Source of the DNA: Methylophaga marina
GTDB taxonomy: Bacteria > Pseudomonadota > Gammaproteobacteria > Nitrosococcales > Methylophagaceae
Assembly: GCF_030296755.1 (NCBI RefSeq)
Contig: NZ_AP027741.1
Coordinates: forward strand, 496,001-560,000
Length of the DNA: 64,000 bases
Direction: 5' to 3'
Below, piece after piece: positions 29,291 to 38,041 of the stretch. The position numbers were made by a program, and so were the translations under genes. The notes below the pieces were generated by a model that was not told the DNA's origin, ran no database searches, and worked only from the letters and a program-made list of their open reading frames with translations. Numbering within the stretch: the stretch's first letter is position 1; each line of letters opens with the position of its first letter.

Positions 29291-30553
29291 TTAACTTTCT
29301 GCTAAACGTGAGTGTAAAGCACGTGTATACGCCGATATCGCAGGAATAAGGGCAATAATAACGCCACTACCAAATACGCCCAGGCATAGATAGAGGTTAG
29401 ACAGTGTAAACAGATTGCCTGACACAGCGATACCATAATTTGCCAGTAAGGCATCTCCCCACCCGTTAATTATCACCATCAGCAAAACAAAGGCAGAAAC
29501 GACGGCAGCACTGGTAATTAATACGGCTTCGAGTTCAATCAATAATAGAATACGCCAAGGCCCCATGCCTAAAGCTCTCAATACGGCAATCTCTCTGAGT
29601 CTTTCTCTTATAGATGACAACAACATCGCGGCCAGCCCCAATAAAGCGGCAACCAACACCATCAATGAGATCAGTGATAAAGCCATTTCTACACTGGACA
29701 ACATTTGCCATAACCGTGAGAGCGTCACGCCAGGAATGATGGCAGATAACGCTTCAGGCTGATAATTATTGATTTCTCTTTGCAGGTGAAAAGTGGTGAT
29801 TTTATTTTTCAGCCCCAACATAAATGCTGTGATGGTCTTTGGCTGCAAATCTTGCTCTGTGAGTTCGTCAAGGCTGATAGTTTTGCCTGGTAATCTAATC
29901 CCATTTTTCCAATTCATATGAATGGCTTCCATGGCGCCCAAACTGATATGCAGGGAACGATCAACAGGCGTGCCGGTAGTGGCTAAAATACCCACCACGG
30001 TAAAAGGCATGTCATCGTGTAGGCTAAAACTGTTTTGAGCCGTACCATGCGCCAGGATAATCTTGGAATCAATCTTATAGCCTAACTGTCTGGCGATATC
30101 GGCACCAATAACCACATCAAATACCCCATCGAAAGCCCGACCTTGAGCAAATTCCAGAGCCTGTCTCTGGCCGTATTTGAAATAAGTAAAATAGTCCTTG
30201 TTGGTGCCTAGCACCCGATATCCCTTATGGGAATCGCCAAGCGAGATGGGCACTGACCAGGCCACACCTTTTTGCTGACTAATATTCTGATAGCTCTGCC
30301 AATCAATATTTTGCGTTGCATCCCCAATTCTGAAGACGGAATACAACAGTAAATTAATATCGCCGGTTCTCGCCCCTACAATCAAGTCCACACCTGAAAT
30401 CGTACTGTTGAAGTTCTGTTTGACCTGATGCCGGATATGTTCAACAGCCAACAAAATAAATACGCTGATAGTGATAGCGAGAAAAGCGACAATAACGGAG
30501 CCTTTTCTATGCCAAAGACTCTGAGTGGCTAAGCGTAAAAACATAGAGTTCAC
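29291..30553 (-). CDS. ABC transporter permease, FtsX/MacB (LolC/E-like) family
   Basis: 420 residues: an N-terminal membrane helix ([19 protein letters not shown]), a large extracytoplasmic MacB-type domain (about 45-270), then three C-terminal helices of the FtsX fold, with the [18 protein letters not shown] cytoplasmic coupling motif. It overlaps the ATPase gene by 4 bp. Together with DUF3299 and DUF2796 proteins this pair matches a zinc-linked cluster known from Pseudomonas (the PA4063-PA4066 type), thought to move or release zinc from periplasmic carriers; the substrate is unproven. Confidence 0.85.
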   Translation of the reverse strand: MNSMFLRLATQSLWHRKGSVIVAFLAITISVFILLAVEHIRHQVKQNFNSTISGVDLIVGARTGDINLLLYSVFRIGDATQNIDWQSYQNISQQKGVAWSVPISLGDSHKGYRVLGTNKDYFTYFKYGQRQALEFAQGRAFDGVFDVVIGADIARQLGYKIDSKIILAHGTAQNSFSLHDDMPFTVVGILATTGTPVDRSLHISLGAMEAIHMNWKNGIRLPGKTISLDELTEQDLQPKTITAFMLGLKNKITTFHLQREINNYQPEALSAIIPGVTLSRLWQMLSSVEMALSLISLMVLVAALLGLAAMLLSSIRERLREIAVLRALGMGPWRILLLIELEAVLITSAAVVSAFVLLMVIINGWGDALLANYGIAVSGNLFTLSNLYLCLGVFGSGVIIALIPAISAYTRALHSRLAES

Positions 30554-31206
30554 ACCTGGTTAAGTGATTCAAGAGAAACACTGTGATCGAAAAAACGTTG
30601 TAAGGACTCATCATGGCTGACAAATAACAGCGTCACCTCTCTATCCTCACAATGTCGCATCAACAGCTGCATAAAGGCATCTCGATTATTCTTATCCAGA
30701 GAAGATGTGGGCTCATCCACCAGCAAAAAATCTGGCTGCTTGATTAAAGCCCGAGCAATGGCGACCCGTTGTTGCTGACCAATACTCAATTGCGTAGCTG
30801 GATGCTGCCACACGGATTCTGGTATTTGCAGAGCAGTCAGTAACTCGGTGATGTCGTGTTGATTGACTTTTTTGTGAGCCACATCAGCAGCCAGCTTAAT
30901 ATTGTCAATGACATTCAGGTAATTAATCAGATTAAACTGTTGGAAAACATAGCCAATGTGACGCGCCCTGAATCTATCGCGTTGACGCGCTGACATCTTG
31001 TCTAAACGCTGACCACCAATCTCAATTTCTGCCTGTTTGCAAGGTAAGATACCGGCCAAAATATTGAGCAATGTGGACTTACCATGACCTGAGGGGCCGT
31101 ACAAGAAAACAGACGCCCCTGTCTGAATCTGCCAGTCGGGTATACTCAGCGTCGGCTTTGTATTAGCCTTGTACTGAAATTGTAAATTCTTGATAGACAC
31201 CGTCAT
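30550..31206 (-). CDS. ABC transporter ATP-binding protein (LolD-like)
   Basis: 218 residues with Walker A (GPSGHGKSTLL), a Q-loop, signature LSIGQQQRVAIARAL (usually LSGGQ), Walker B (FLLVDEPTSSLD) and H-loop (LLFVSHDE). It powers the permease encoded next. First gene of a three-gene minus-strand operon; the putative Zur box at 31231-31245 lies 25 bp upstream of its start and is shared with the divergent DUF3299 gene. Confidence 0.9.
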   Translation of the reverse strand: MTVSIKNLQFQYKANTKPTLSIPDWQIQTGASVFLYGPSGHGKSTLLNILAGILPCKQAEIEIGGQRLDKMSARQRDRFRARHIGYVFQQFNLINYLNVIDNIKLAADVAHKKVNQHDITELLTALQIPESVWQHPATQLSIGQQQRVAIARALIKQPDFLLVDEPTSSLDKNNRDAFMQLLMRHCEDREVTLLFVSHDESLQRFFDHSVSLESLNQV

Positions 31207-31230
31207 ATAGTCACCACAATTCGCTCTAAC

Positions 31231-31245
31231 TGATATAGCATATCA
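31231..31245. promoter_or_regulatory. putative Zur box between divergent zinc-linked operons
   Basis: TGATATAGCATATCA, a perfect TGATAT-NNN-ATATCA palindrome in the 69-bp gap between the ABC ATPase gene (minus) and the DUF3299 gene (plus). It could repress both directions. Confidence 0.7.
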
Positions 31246-31275
31246 TTCATATTTTTTACGTTGGTTTCATATCAA

Positions 31276-31845
31276 ATGCTATTTTTCAAACACATATCGA
31301 CATGCCTTTTCTTTGTTATGGTTTTCTTTACTCAGACTTTAGTTGCTGATGAGTACCGTACCATCGACTGGATCGAACTAATGCCCAAAGATGACTTGGA
31401 AGCTTTATCGAACCCACCTGAATATCTCAATGAGATTGAAGATGGCAGCTTTGAAGATCAGATCAGTAGCCAATTACAACTTGCGTTGGAAACAGCTGCT
31501 GATGATAAATATCAACAAGCACTGGTTTCAACCAAAGTGGTTGATGCCTTTGATAAACAAAAAATTCGCCTACCCGGATTCATCGTACCCATTGAATTTG
31601 ATAGTCAGTACCGGGTGACTGAATTTTTCCTGGTGCCCTTCTTTGGTGCCTGTATTCATGCGCCACCGCCGCCACCGAATCAGATTATTTATGCCAAATA
31701 TGACAAAGGATTCTCTCAAGAAAGTCTTTACGCGGCATATTGGCTGACAGGGACAATCCATATCAGCCTGACTGAAAATGAGGTGGCGACATCGGCATAC
31801 ACAATTGAAATCAATAGCATTGAGCCCTACACAGAAGATAACTAA
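31276..31845 (+). CDS. DUF3299-domain exported protein
   Basis: About 189 residues from ATG 31276 (a TTG 15 bp upstream is in frame). A signal peptide ends near TLVADEY. The mature part has DWIELMPKDDLEAL, a helical middle, and the DUF3299 core KIRLPGFIVPIEFD ... EFFLVPFFGACIHAPPPPPNQIIY. The conserved Cys-Ile-His in that loop suggests metal or lipid contact. It belongs to the zinc-linked ABC cluster and faces the same box. Its stop overlaps the stop of the convergent DUF2796 gene. Confidence 0.82.
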   Translation: MLFFKHISTCLFFVMVFFTQTLVADEYRTIDWIELMPKDDLEALSNPPEYLNEIEDGSFEDQISSQLQLALETAADDKYQQALVSTKVVDAFDKQKIRLPGFIVPIEFDSQYRVTEFFLVPFFGACIHAPPPPPNQIIYAKYDKGFSQESLYAAYWLTGTIHISLTENEVATSAYTIEINSIEPYTEDN

Positions 31846-32408
31846 TCTAAAGAAATAGACGAGTTACCCTGAGTCAGTTTGGCCACACCGGCCTTGTTAT
31901 TACTGATCCACTCAGCATTGATACGTTCTATTGCTGGAAATTTTTGTAGCAGCAAGACATCAATCTCACTTAAATTCTCCGTGCTGCCACAAATAAACTG
32001 GTATTGCGCTTCCAAATCTGCATGATGATTTTCATGAACATGTTCATGTTCATGTTCATGTTCATGTTCATGTTCATCAGAGGCTATCAGCCCGGACACA
32101 TCCACCGCCATATCATCCACTTCACAACCACCGCCCTTAAAGGCAAATAATTGCGGTATATCCTTTAGCGTTGCCTCCACTTCACGCACTTTGTTTACAT
32201 CATGTTCTGATTCGGCTTTATGTTCAAAGCCGACCATGTTCATTGCCGGTGAATCCAGACTAATATTCACTTTATCCTGTTCAATTACCACCGTCATATC
32301 CACAAGCCCGTGAACATGAGATTCATGCTCAATACGTTCTGCAGCAAAAACAAAAACCGGGAACAGCTGAACACAGCCCAGGGCCAGGGCCAATACTTTC
32401 TTTTTCAT
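31842..32408 (-). CDS. DUF2796 / ZrgA-like histidine-rich periplasmic zinc-binding protein
   Basis: About 188 residues from ATG 32408, with a signal peptide (MKKKVLALALGCVQLFPVFV...AAE). HESHVHGLVDMTVVIEQD is the family start. The middle carries a repeated Glu-His stretch (about 6 EH pairs, then VHENHH), a low-affinity zinc buffer typical of this family. It probably collects zinc in the periplasm for ZnuABC or the LolDE-like exporter. Upstream on the same strand is a 68-residue small protein, 22 bp away. Confidence 0.85.
   Translation of the reverse strand: MKKKVLALALGCVQLFPVFVFAAERIEHESHVHGLVDMTVVIEQDKVNISLDSPAMNMVGFEHKAESEHDVNKVREVEATLKDIPQLFAFKGGGCEVDDMAVDVSGLIASDEHEHEHEHEHEHVHENHHADLEAQYQFICGSTENLSEIDVLLLQKFPAIERINAEWISNNKAGVAKLTQGNSSISLD
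32041..32076. repeat. hexanucleotide tandem repeat encoding Glu-His pairs
   Basis: Six perfect copies of TGTTCA lie inside the DUF2796 gene. Changes in copy number stay in frame, so slippage would lengthen or shorten the zinc-binding stretch without destroying the protein. Confidence 0.95.
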
Positions 32409-32430
32409 CTTATCTCCCACTCTATAAGAA

Positions 32431-32637
32431 TTAAGCGTTCTCTTGCTTAGCGCGATTAAACCAACCAATCACATCACGCCAATGTTTATCACCATATTTT
32501 TTCCTGAAGATACGTGTTTCTTCTAACGTATCATTAGTCAAAATAGATAACCGTTCGTTGATGTAATTTTGGTTAAGTTCAATTTTGCACTCATCAACAA
32601 TGCATACGTACCACTCGTCATAGGTACTTGGAATCAT
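32431..32637 (-). CDS. small uncharacterised protein upstream of the DUF2796 gene
   Basis: 68 residues (MIPSTYDEWYVCIVDECKIEL ... KYGDKHWRDVIGWFNRAKQ). It starts 7 nt after an AGAGG ribosome site and ends 22 bp before the DUF2796 start on the same strand, so I consider it real. Soluble, acidic N-terminal half with two cysteines and a His/Trp-rich C-terminal helix. Family not recognised. An ACTCA tandem repeat lies 15 bp upstream of its start. Confidence 0.7.
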   Translation of the reverse strand: MIPSTYDEWYVCIVDECKIELNQNYINERLSILTNDTLEETRIFRKKYGDKHWRDVIGWFNRAKQENA

Positions 32638-32652
32638 AAGCTAGCCTCTTTT

Positions 32653-32684
32653 ACTCAACTCAACTCAACTCAACTCAACTCAAC
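32653..32684. repeat. pentanucleotide tandem repeat (ACTCA)6 in a 5' region
   Basis: Six perfect ACTCA copies plus AC, 15 bp upstream of the 68-residue gene (minus strand). Here it lies between promoter and ribosome site or within the promoter, where slippage could alter expression. Confidence 0.95.
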
Positions 32685-32707
32685 ATCAGCCATCAAATCG
32701 ATAGCTA

Positions 32708-32897
32708 TTATTCGGGGAAATACACCATTTTTCCATCAGGCAAGCGATAGGTTATACCTGCTTTGACACACTCGGCATCCCCATCTCTCCAGCGTCTCTG
32801 CTATGCATTTGGCATAATCTCCAGGCTCGGAGATGCTGTATGTTTCGAGAACTGGCGACAATAGGTTCAAGCCGTAATGCATCGGCTCAAAAATCAT
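32708..32897 (-). CDS. small hypothetical protein behind a putative Zur box, frameshifted
   Basis: ATG 32897 opens MIFEPMHYGLNLLSPVLETY and continues to GDYAKCIAETLERWG. At a G-run (plus-strand C 32779-32782) the frame breaks, and the neighbouring frame continues DAECVKAGITYRLPDGKMVYF to a stop at 32708. Both halves have ordinary coding character, and the box at 32902 is just upstream. About 62 residues if joined. There is no clear ribosome site and no family match, so confidence is low. Confidence 0.4.
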
Positions 32898-32901
32898 TTA
32901 A

Positions 32902-32916
32902 TGATATATTATATCT
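32902..32916. promoter_or_regulatory. putative Zur box
   Basis: TGATATATTATATCT matches TGATAT-NNN-ATATCA at all but the last base. It lies 5 bp upstream of the small ORF at 32897 (minus strand) and about 265 bp upstream of the 68-residue/DUF2796 genes. Confidence 0.55.
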
Positions 32917-33194
32917 TCAATAAAGCAATGTTACATTGCCCAGAACGTTCTTGTTCTCATGACAGTACTCGCTGTCAGGTTTTTGAATAGTTTGTCACTT
33001 CAGTATGCTGATCTATATTTATTGACTTAGAGAAACAGGCAAGCCAACTGATGATCAGTTATTGCGATCGGCTTCAATTGATTTTTTCAGGTACGGAGCT
33101 CTCAAGTTTGCATCCATCCAAAGCAGCTATACAACAACATCGATAGCCCTGATTGAAGTTGACTATGATCAATGTCTTTATTCTTCAGCTTAAG

Positions 33195-33209
33195 TGATAT
33201 GATATATCA
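33195..33209. promoter_or_regulatory. putative Zur box upstream of the M23 peptidase/znuCBA run
   Basis: TGATATGATATATCA, a TGATAT-NNN-ATATCA palindrome 61 bp before the M23 peptidase start. The M23 gene and the znu genes follow on the same strand. Between the preceding box (32916) and this one there are about 280 bp with no gene I can support. Confidence 0.7.
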
Positions 33210-33270
33210 AAATAATCATCGATGATTATCACCACTCTATTCCAATATCATTGATTTAAAAGATTCAACT

Positions 33271-34685
33271 ATGAAAAAAGTACATCGTAAAGGGTCTCTC
33301 TCTGCCCCAGCTTATATTGCTTTGTTTGTCATTTTAGTGGCAATGATCATTCTGACAGTCTTGCGCCTTGACTCGGACATGACCAATACATCAAACATCA
33401 CCATTTCAAAGCCTGTCGTTCTTCCCGCTCTTAGCTCTACATCAGATACAAATGACACCAGTGTAGAACTCACTGAGCCGAATAAGGCAATGGCAACAGA
33501 CGACCCGGCACAGTTGATACCTGTCAGTACACCTGAACCTCAAACACATACCGTCGATTACAAAGTCAAATCCGGCGATAGCCTTGAAAGCATTTTCAAA
33601 CACTTTAGCCTTCCCATCCAGACACTCTTCGGCATTCTTGAAGCTGATGAGCCCTATCTGGAGATGGATGTATTACACCCAGGTCAGCAACTAGGTTTTA
33701 CATTCAACAACGATGACACTCTGATGGCATTATCCGTAGTCAGTAGCACCAAGAAGACTATCGTTTATCAAAAAGAGGATGACAATCACTTCAGCCACAA
33801 TGAGACCATTGCTCCCACAACATGGGAAACCGTGGTGCTTAAAGGGGAAATAAGCAATAGTTTCTACCTGGCTGCAGCCAATGCAGGGATCAGTGATCCC
33901 ACTATCATGATGCTGACCAAACTCATTCGAAATAAAATTAACTTCCGCCGCGATCTTCGTAAAAACGATCAGTTTCAAGTCATCATTAAACGTGAAATGC
34001 TAGACGATACGCCGGTGGGTAATAACTATGTTGCCGCTATTCGATTAGCTGGGCAGAAAATCGACTTCAATGCCTACCTGCATACCGATGGTCAGTATTA
34101 CGATAAAGATGGACACAATCTGACACCCGCTTTACTGCGTTACCCTACCCGAAACACATTCCGCATCAGCTCCCCTTTCAATCCAAAACGTCATCACCCG
34201 ATCACAGGCAAAATATCACCACATAACGGCGTAGACTTTGCCATGCCAATCGGTACTCCCATTATCTCAACTGGTGATGGCCAAGTAGAACGCGTCGCCA
34301 ATCATCGTTATGCCGGTAAATATCTTGTCATTAAAGAATTTGGCCCGTATTCAACTCGTTATCTCCACTTAAGCAAATTTTGGTACATAGAGGACAAAAA
34401 ATCTCTCGTGGCCAAATCATTGCCTATTCAGGTAATACAGGTCGCTCTACTGGCCCGCATTTACATTATGAGCTACGCATCAATGACAAGCCTGTTAACC
34501 CTATCACGGCAGAAATCCCTACATTAAAGTCCGTCTCAGAAACTGAGTTAGCCGCATTTCATGAGCATGTCAAAACCCTTGATGGGATGATGTCAGATGA
34601 GACGACCATCGCTACCGCTAATCTGGATTGGCTAAATAACTGGTTAATTAACACGGCCTCGGCATCTACGCGTTCAATGATGTAA
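33271..34685 (+). CDS. M23 peptidoglycan DD-metalloendopeptidase (MepM/ShyB-like), frameshifted
   Basis: An N-terminal membrane anchor (APAYIALFVILVAMIILTVL) leads to an OapA/LysM-like region (VDYKVKSGDSLESIFKHF ... LHPGQQLGF) and an M23 domain: HNGVDFAMPIGTPI and, after the break, GRSTGPHLHYELRIN. The frame shifts at AAATTTT (34375-34381). One added base restores KILVHRGQKISRGQIIAYSGNTG, giving about 471 residues ending 34685. The zinc ligands HxxxD and HLH are present in the joined protein. Zur-controlled M23 endopeptidases are known (V. cholerae ShyB), and MepM adjoins znuA in E. coli. Confidence 0.85.
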
Positions 34686-34745
34686 TGCAACATTCAATCT
34701 CGTTTGCTTGGCATAAGCCAACAAAAAAGGCATGACTAAATATAT

Positions 34746-34871
34746 ATGAATAAGCACCACTTTTTTCACGGCTCAATTTTGGGTGCGCCGGCTTATCAGA
34801 GACTGATTGTCGTTCTACTTATTAATATCGCGCTGTGGTCAGCGATATTCTGGGCGGTATCACTCCCATGA
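34746..34871 (+). CDS. 41-residue single-pass membrane protein coupled to znuC
   Basis: ATG 34746 opens MNKHHFFHGSILGAPAYQRL, then a hydrophobic helix (IVVLLINIALWSAIFWAVSL) to a TGA that overlaps the znuC start in the sequence ATGA. That overlap is typical of translational coupling and argues the ORF is used. Its His-His near the N-terminus could contact metal. I do not recognise the family; it may help assemble the Znu transporter. Confidence 0.6.
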   Translation: MNKHHFFHGSILGAPAYQRLIVVLLINIALWSAIFWAVSLP

Positions 34872-35641
34872 GCAGTCCCATCATCTCACTGAACAATGTC
34901 AGTGTTGCTTATGAAAATCAGCCTGTTATTCAGCAGATATCTGGCAAATTTTCTCCTGGCAGTCTGACAGCTATTACTGGGCCTAATGGTGCTGGCAAAT
35001 CCACGTTATTAAAAACGATTATGGGCGAACTTAGCCCTTCTCAAGGCTCACTTGAACGACACAATATCCCGGTTCGCAGCATCGGTTACTTACCACAGGC
35101 GGCGGATATTGACCGTCAATTTCCAATCACGGTTTATGAAACCGTCTTGCTAGGCTTATGGAAACAGGCAGGTCCTTTTGGTGGTATATCGACGGCTTTA
35201 GCCCATAAGGCCAAGGAGGCTTTAGTCACTGTCGGCTTGAAAGACTTTGAACGACAACCAATCAGTATGCTGTCTGCCGGACAATTTCAACGTGTCCTCT
35301 TTGCTCGACTGCTACTGCAAAATGCTGACGTGATTGTGTTAGATGAACCCTTTACTGCCATTGATGCGCAGACAACCAAAGATCTGATTGCCCTTGTTAT
35401 GCGTTGGCATACAGAAGGTCGCACTGTCATTGCTGTATTGCATGACTTAAAACAAATCCGTGACTACTTTCCTAATGTCTTACTGCTGGCAAGAAAGCTT
35501 ATTGCTTGGGGTACAACCAAAGAAGTGCTCACCACAGCCAATGTATTAAAAGCAGTGCAGCAGTCTGAATCCTGGTTTGGTCAGCTTGAGCCGACATTGT
35601 TTAATCAGGTTGAAACACCATGTCCAGTTACCAATTACTGA
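34868..35641 (+). CDS. znuC: zinc ABC transporter ATP-binding protein
   Basis: About 257 residues from ATG 34868 (MSSPIISLNNVSVAYENQ); an upstream in-frame GTG at 34835 lies inside the small ORF. Walker A (GPNGAGKSTLL), Q-loop (YLPQAADIDRQFP), signature (LSAGQFQRVLFARLL), Walker B (VIVLDEPFTAID) and H-loop (VLHDL) are all visible. The Mn/Zn-type ABC group is indicated by sequence and by the znuB and znuA genes that follow; it overlaps znuB by 22 bp. Confidence 0.93.
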   Translation: MSSPIISLNNVSVAYENQPVIQQISGKFSPGSLTAITGPNGAGKSTLLKTIMGELSPSQGSLERHNIPVRSIGYLPQAADIDRQFPITVYETVLLGLWKQAGPFGGISTALAHKAKEALVTVGLKDFERQPISMLSAGQFQRVLFARLLLQNADVIVLDEPFTAIDAQTTKDLIALVMRWHTEGRTVIAVLHDLKQIRDYFPNVLLLARKLIAWGTTKEVLTTANVLKAVQQSESWFGQLEPTLFNQVETPCPVTNY

Positions 35642-36486
35642 TTGAACCCTTTGCAGATTACGGATTTATGCGACGAGCGCTTATCGCCTCTGTATCACTG
35701 GGTTTGAGTGCCGGGCCCGTCGGCGTGCTGTTATTGCTACGTCGAATGAGCCTAATCGGGGATGCCATGAGTCATGCGGTGTTACCTGGCGCAGCGATAG
35801 GCTTTTTGGTTGCTGGAGGCTTATCACTGATTGCCATGGGCATTGGCGGTTTGGTTGCCGGTATTAGCGTGGCATTACTATCAGGCTTTGTCAGTCGCAC
35901 CACCATATTAAAAGAAGATGCCAGCTTTGCTACGTTTTATCTGACCTCACTGGCATTGGGCGTATTAATCGTCTCAATGCGTGGGTCGAATATTGATCTC
36001 TTACACGTGCTCTTCGGCACTATATTGGCGATTGATGCGCAATCATTGTATCTGGTGGGCGGCGTGACTAGCTTGAGTCTTATCGTATTAGCCATTATCT
36101 ACCGGCCACTGGTAGTTGAATGCTTTGATCCCGGCTTCTTAAAAGCCGTAGGTGGTTATGGCCCTGTTCATCATTTCTTATTTTTATTTCTGGTTGTGTT
36201 GAACTTGGTCGCCGGTTTTCAGACATTGGGCACGCTTATGGCTGTAGGTATCATGATGTTACCCGCTGCTATCTCTCAGCTTTGGGTCAGAACACTACCA
36301 ATGATGCTGGTCATTGCTGCATCGAGTGGTGCCTTATCTGGCTTTATCGGTCTGCTAATTTCTTACCACTTAGGTTCGGCGTCCGGACCAACTATTATTT
36401 TGACCAGCAGTTTTATCTATCTTGTCACTCTGTGCGTTGCCCCACAAGGGGTGTTAAAGCAGTGGTTCTATCGCTACAAACTCTAG
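35620..36486 (+). CDS. znuB: zinc ABC transporter permease
   Basis: 288 residues, about eight hydrophobic segments, ABC-3 family. Signatures are FMRRALIASVSLGLSAGPVGVLLLLRRMSLIGDAMSHAVLPG at the N-terminus and MAVGIMMLPAAISQLW near residue 207. It forms the inner-membrane channel for Zn2+ (or Mn2+) with ZnuC and receives substrate from ZnuA. The start overlaps the znuC end, so expression is coupled. Confidence 0.93.
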   Translation: MSSYQLLIEPFADYGFMRRALIASVSLGLSAGPVGVLLLLRRMSLIGDAMSHAVLPGAAIGFLVAGGLSLIAMGIGGLVAGISVALLSGFVSRTTILKEDASFATFYLTSLALGVLIVSMRGSNIDLLHVLFGTILAIDAQSLYLVGGVTSLSLIVLAIIYRPLVVECFDPGFLKAVGGYGPVHHFLFLFLVVLNLVAGFQTLGTLMAVGIMMLPAAISQLWVRTLPMMLVIAASSGALSGFIGLLISYHLGSASGPTIILTSSFIYLVTLCVAPQGVLKQWFYRYKL

Positions 36487-36507
36487 TATCAAAACAAAAG
36501 GTTCACT

Positions 36508-37397
36508 ATGTACAAACCGTTATTCACCTATCTGATTCTTATCGGCCTAACTTTTGTCATCAAATCCGCTTCCGCTAACACTATCAATGCTGTCACCAGC
36601 TTTGGCATTTTGGCTGATGTCGTCAAAAACGTAGGTGGCAAGCATGTAAAAGTGACCAGTATTGTGCCACCTAATGGTGACCCACACAGCTACGAGCCCT
36701 CCCAGGTGATGTAAAGTTAATCAAATCCGCAGACGTCATCTTTTTAAGTGGCATGGGTTTAGAGAACTGGTTTCAACGTTTAGCGAAAGCCGCCGGCACC
36801 AGCACAGCTCCGATTGCTGTTTCAAAAGGTATTGAGACCTATTCTGTAACAGCCGGCTATGGCCAGTTCAGAACGGATCCACACGTATGGAATGATGTCG
36901 ATAATGTTCAGGTTTGGGTTAATAATATTGAAGCGGCCTTGATTGAAGTCAGACCAGATCTGACAAATGAAATACAACAGGCTGCTCAAGCGTACAGGGA
37001 AAAACTGACGGCACTGGATGCCAATATCCACGCAAAGCTGACAAGCCTGCCCACTGACAAACGTGACATTTTAACCAGCCATGACGCATTTAGTTATTAC
37101 ACAAAAGCCTATGGCGTCAGATTCTTATCTCCTCAGGGCGTTTCCACAGAAACAGAAGCCTCAGCTGCTACCATTGCTAAACTCATCGACCAGATTAAAC
37201 AGCTTGGCGTGACACGTTATTTTCTTGAAAATTCTAATAACACCCGTTTGGTCAAGCAGATTGCTAATGCCACCGGGGCCAAACCAGGCGGCAGACTCTA
37301 TCCCGAGTCGTTATCTGAAGAAAATGGCCCGGCTGCAACCTATATAAAACTAATGCAATACAACACACAACAAATCGTCACGGCCCTTTCCGAATAA
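36508..37397 (+). CDS. znuA: zinc ABC transporter substrate-binding protein, frameshifted
   Basis: A signal peptide (MYKPLFTYLILIGLTFVIKSASA) leads to a cluster A-I fold. The frame breaks at CCC 36701-36703; a fourth C restores YEPSPGDVKLIKSADVIFLS and a product of about 296 residues. Metal ligands are visible: His in GDPHSYEP, His in RTDPHVWND, His in TSHDAFSYY, and a late acidic ligand region. There is no long His-rich loop, unlike E. coli ZnuA; the DUF2796 protein may take that role. A Mn-type protein cannot be excluded, but context points to zinc. Confidence 0.88.
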
Positions 37398-37525
37398 CGC
37401 CGAGATACCCAGGCTATTTATCTTCAGATAGTCTGTGTAGTGGCTCCTTAAACCGCAACACATGGTTTATATGCATAACTATTCTCAGAGAAAATCAGTC
37501 GGGACAAGGGCAAAACTGGCTCCGC

Positions 37526-37864
37526 TTAGTTGAGTTTCGACATCAATTCACGAACCTCATCAGCACGTAATGGCCTCACAAGACGACCCACTTCTTGACC
37601 ATTGTCTAGCAGTATCAATGTCGGCCATAGCTTAACCTTAAACCCACGGCCCAATCGCTTGCCTTTGCCGTCGTAGATTTTGATATGACGTAGCTTCGTA
37701 TGTTCATTAACTACTTCGTTAATAGCTGCACTTGCTGCCTGACAATGACCACACCATGGCGCGCCAAACTCAAGTAATACCTTCCCCGGCAATTCGCTGG
37801 TTTGCTCAAAGGTTAATGTTTCCTCTGCATAGGCTGAGTCGGTATCAGCTTGATCCATATTCAT
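37526..37864 (-). CDS. thioredoxin-family protein
   Basis: About 112 residues from ATG 37864 (MNMDQADT); a TTG at 37891 is also in frame. Thioredoxin fold with the active site FGAPWCGHCQAA (CGHC, as in protein disulfide isomerases, not the CGPC of TrxA) and the cis-proline loop KLWPTLILL. There is no signal peptide, so it is cytoplasmic. Physiological partner unknown; it converges with znuA across about 130 bp. Confidence 0.88.
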   Translation of the reverse strand: MNMDQADTDSAYAEETLTFEQTSELPGKVLLEFGAPWCGHCQAASAAINEVVNEHTKLRHIKIYDGKGKRLGRGFKVKLWPTLILLDNGQEVGRLVRPLRADEVRELMSKLN

Positions 37865-37987
37865 ATACTTAACTCTATGGGTAAATGACAATCTCTTTAC
37901 TCAAACGCCGAAAGACTCTTCTCTCAGCCACAAAAAAAAGGTTCATTTGCCATATCATCTTGCCATAAGTTTCTTTCAGGCAATAAA

Positions 37988-38019
37988 AAAGCCGTAATGA
38001 ACTTAATCATTACGGCTTT
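37988..38019 (-). terminator. terminator after the VPxxA-CTERM gene
   Basis: AAAGCCGTAATGA-TTAAGT-TCATTACGGCTTT on the minus strand is a 13-bp stem followed by TTTT, placed 23 bp after the stop codon of the exported protein gene. Confidence 0.9.
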
Positions 38020-38041
38020 AATCGGTTTAACAGTCTGGGTA

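Noticed and set aside
32653-32684. Tandem ACTCA units as a CRISPR array
   Set aside because: The units are contiguous five-base repeats without spacers, so this is a simple sequence repeat.
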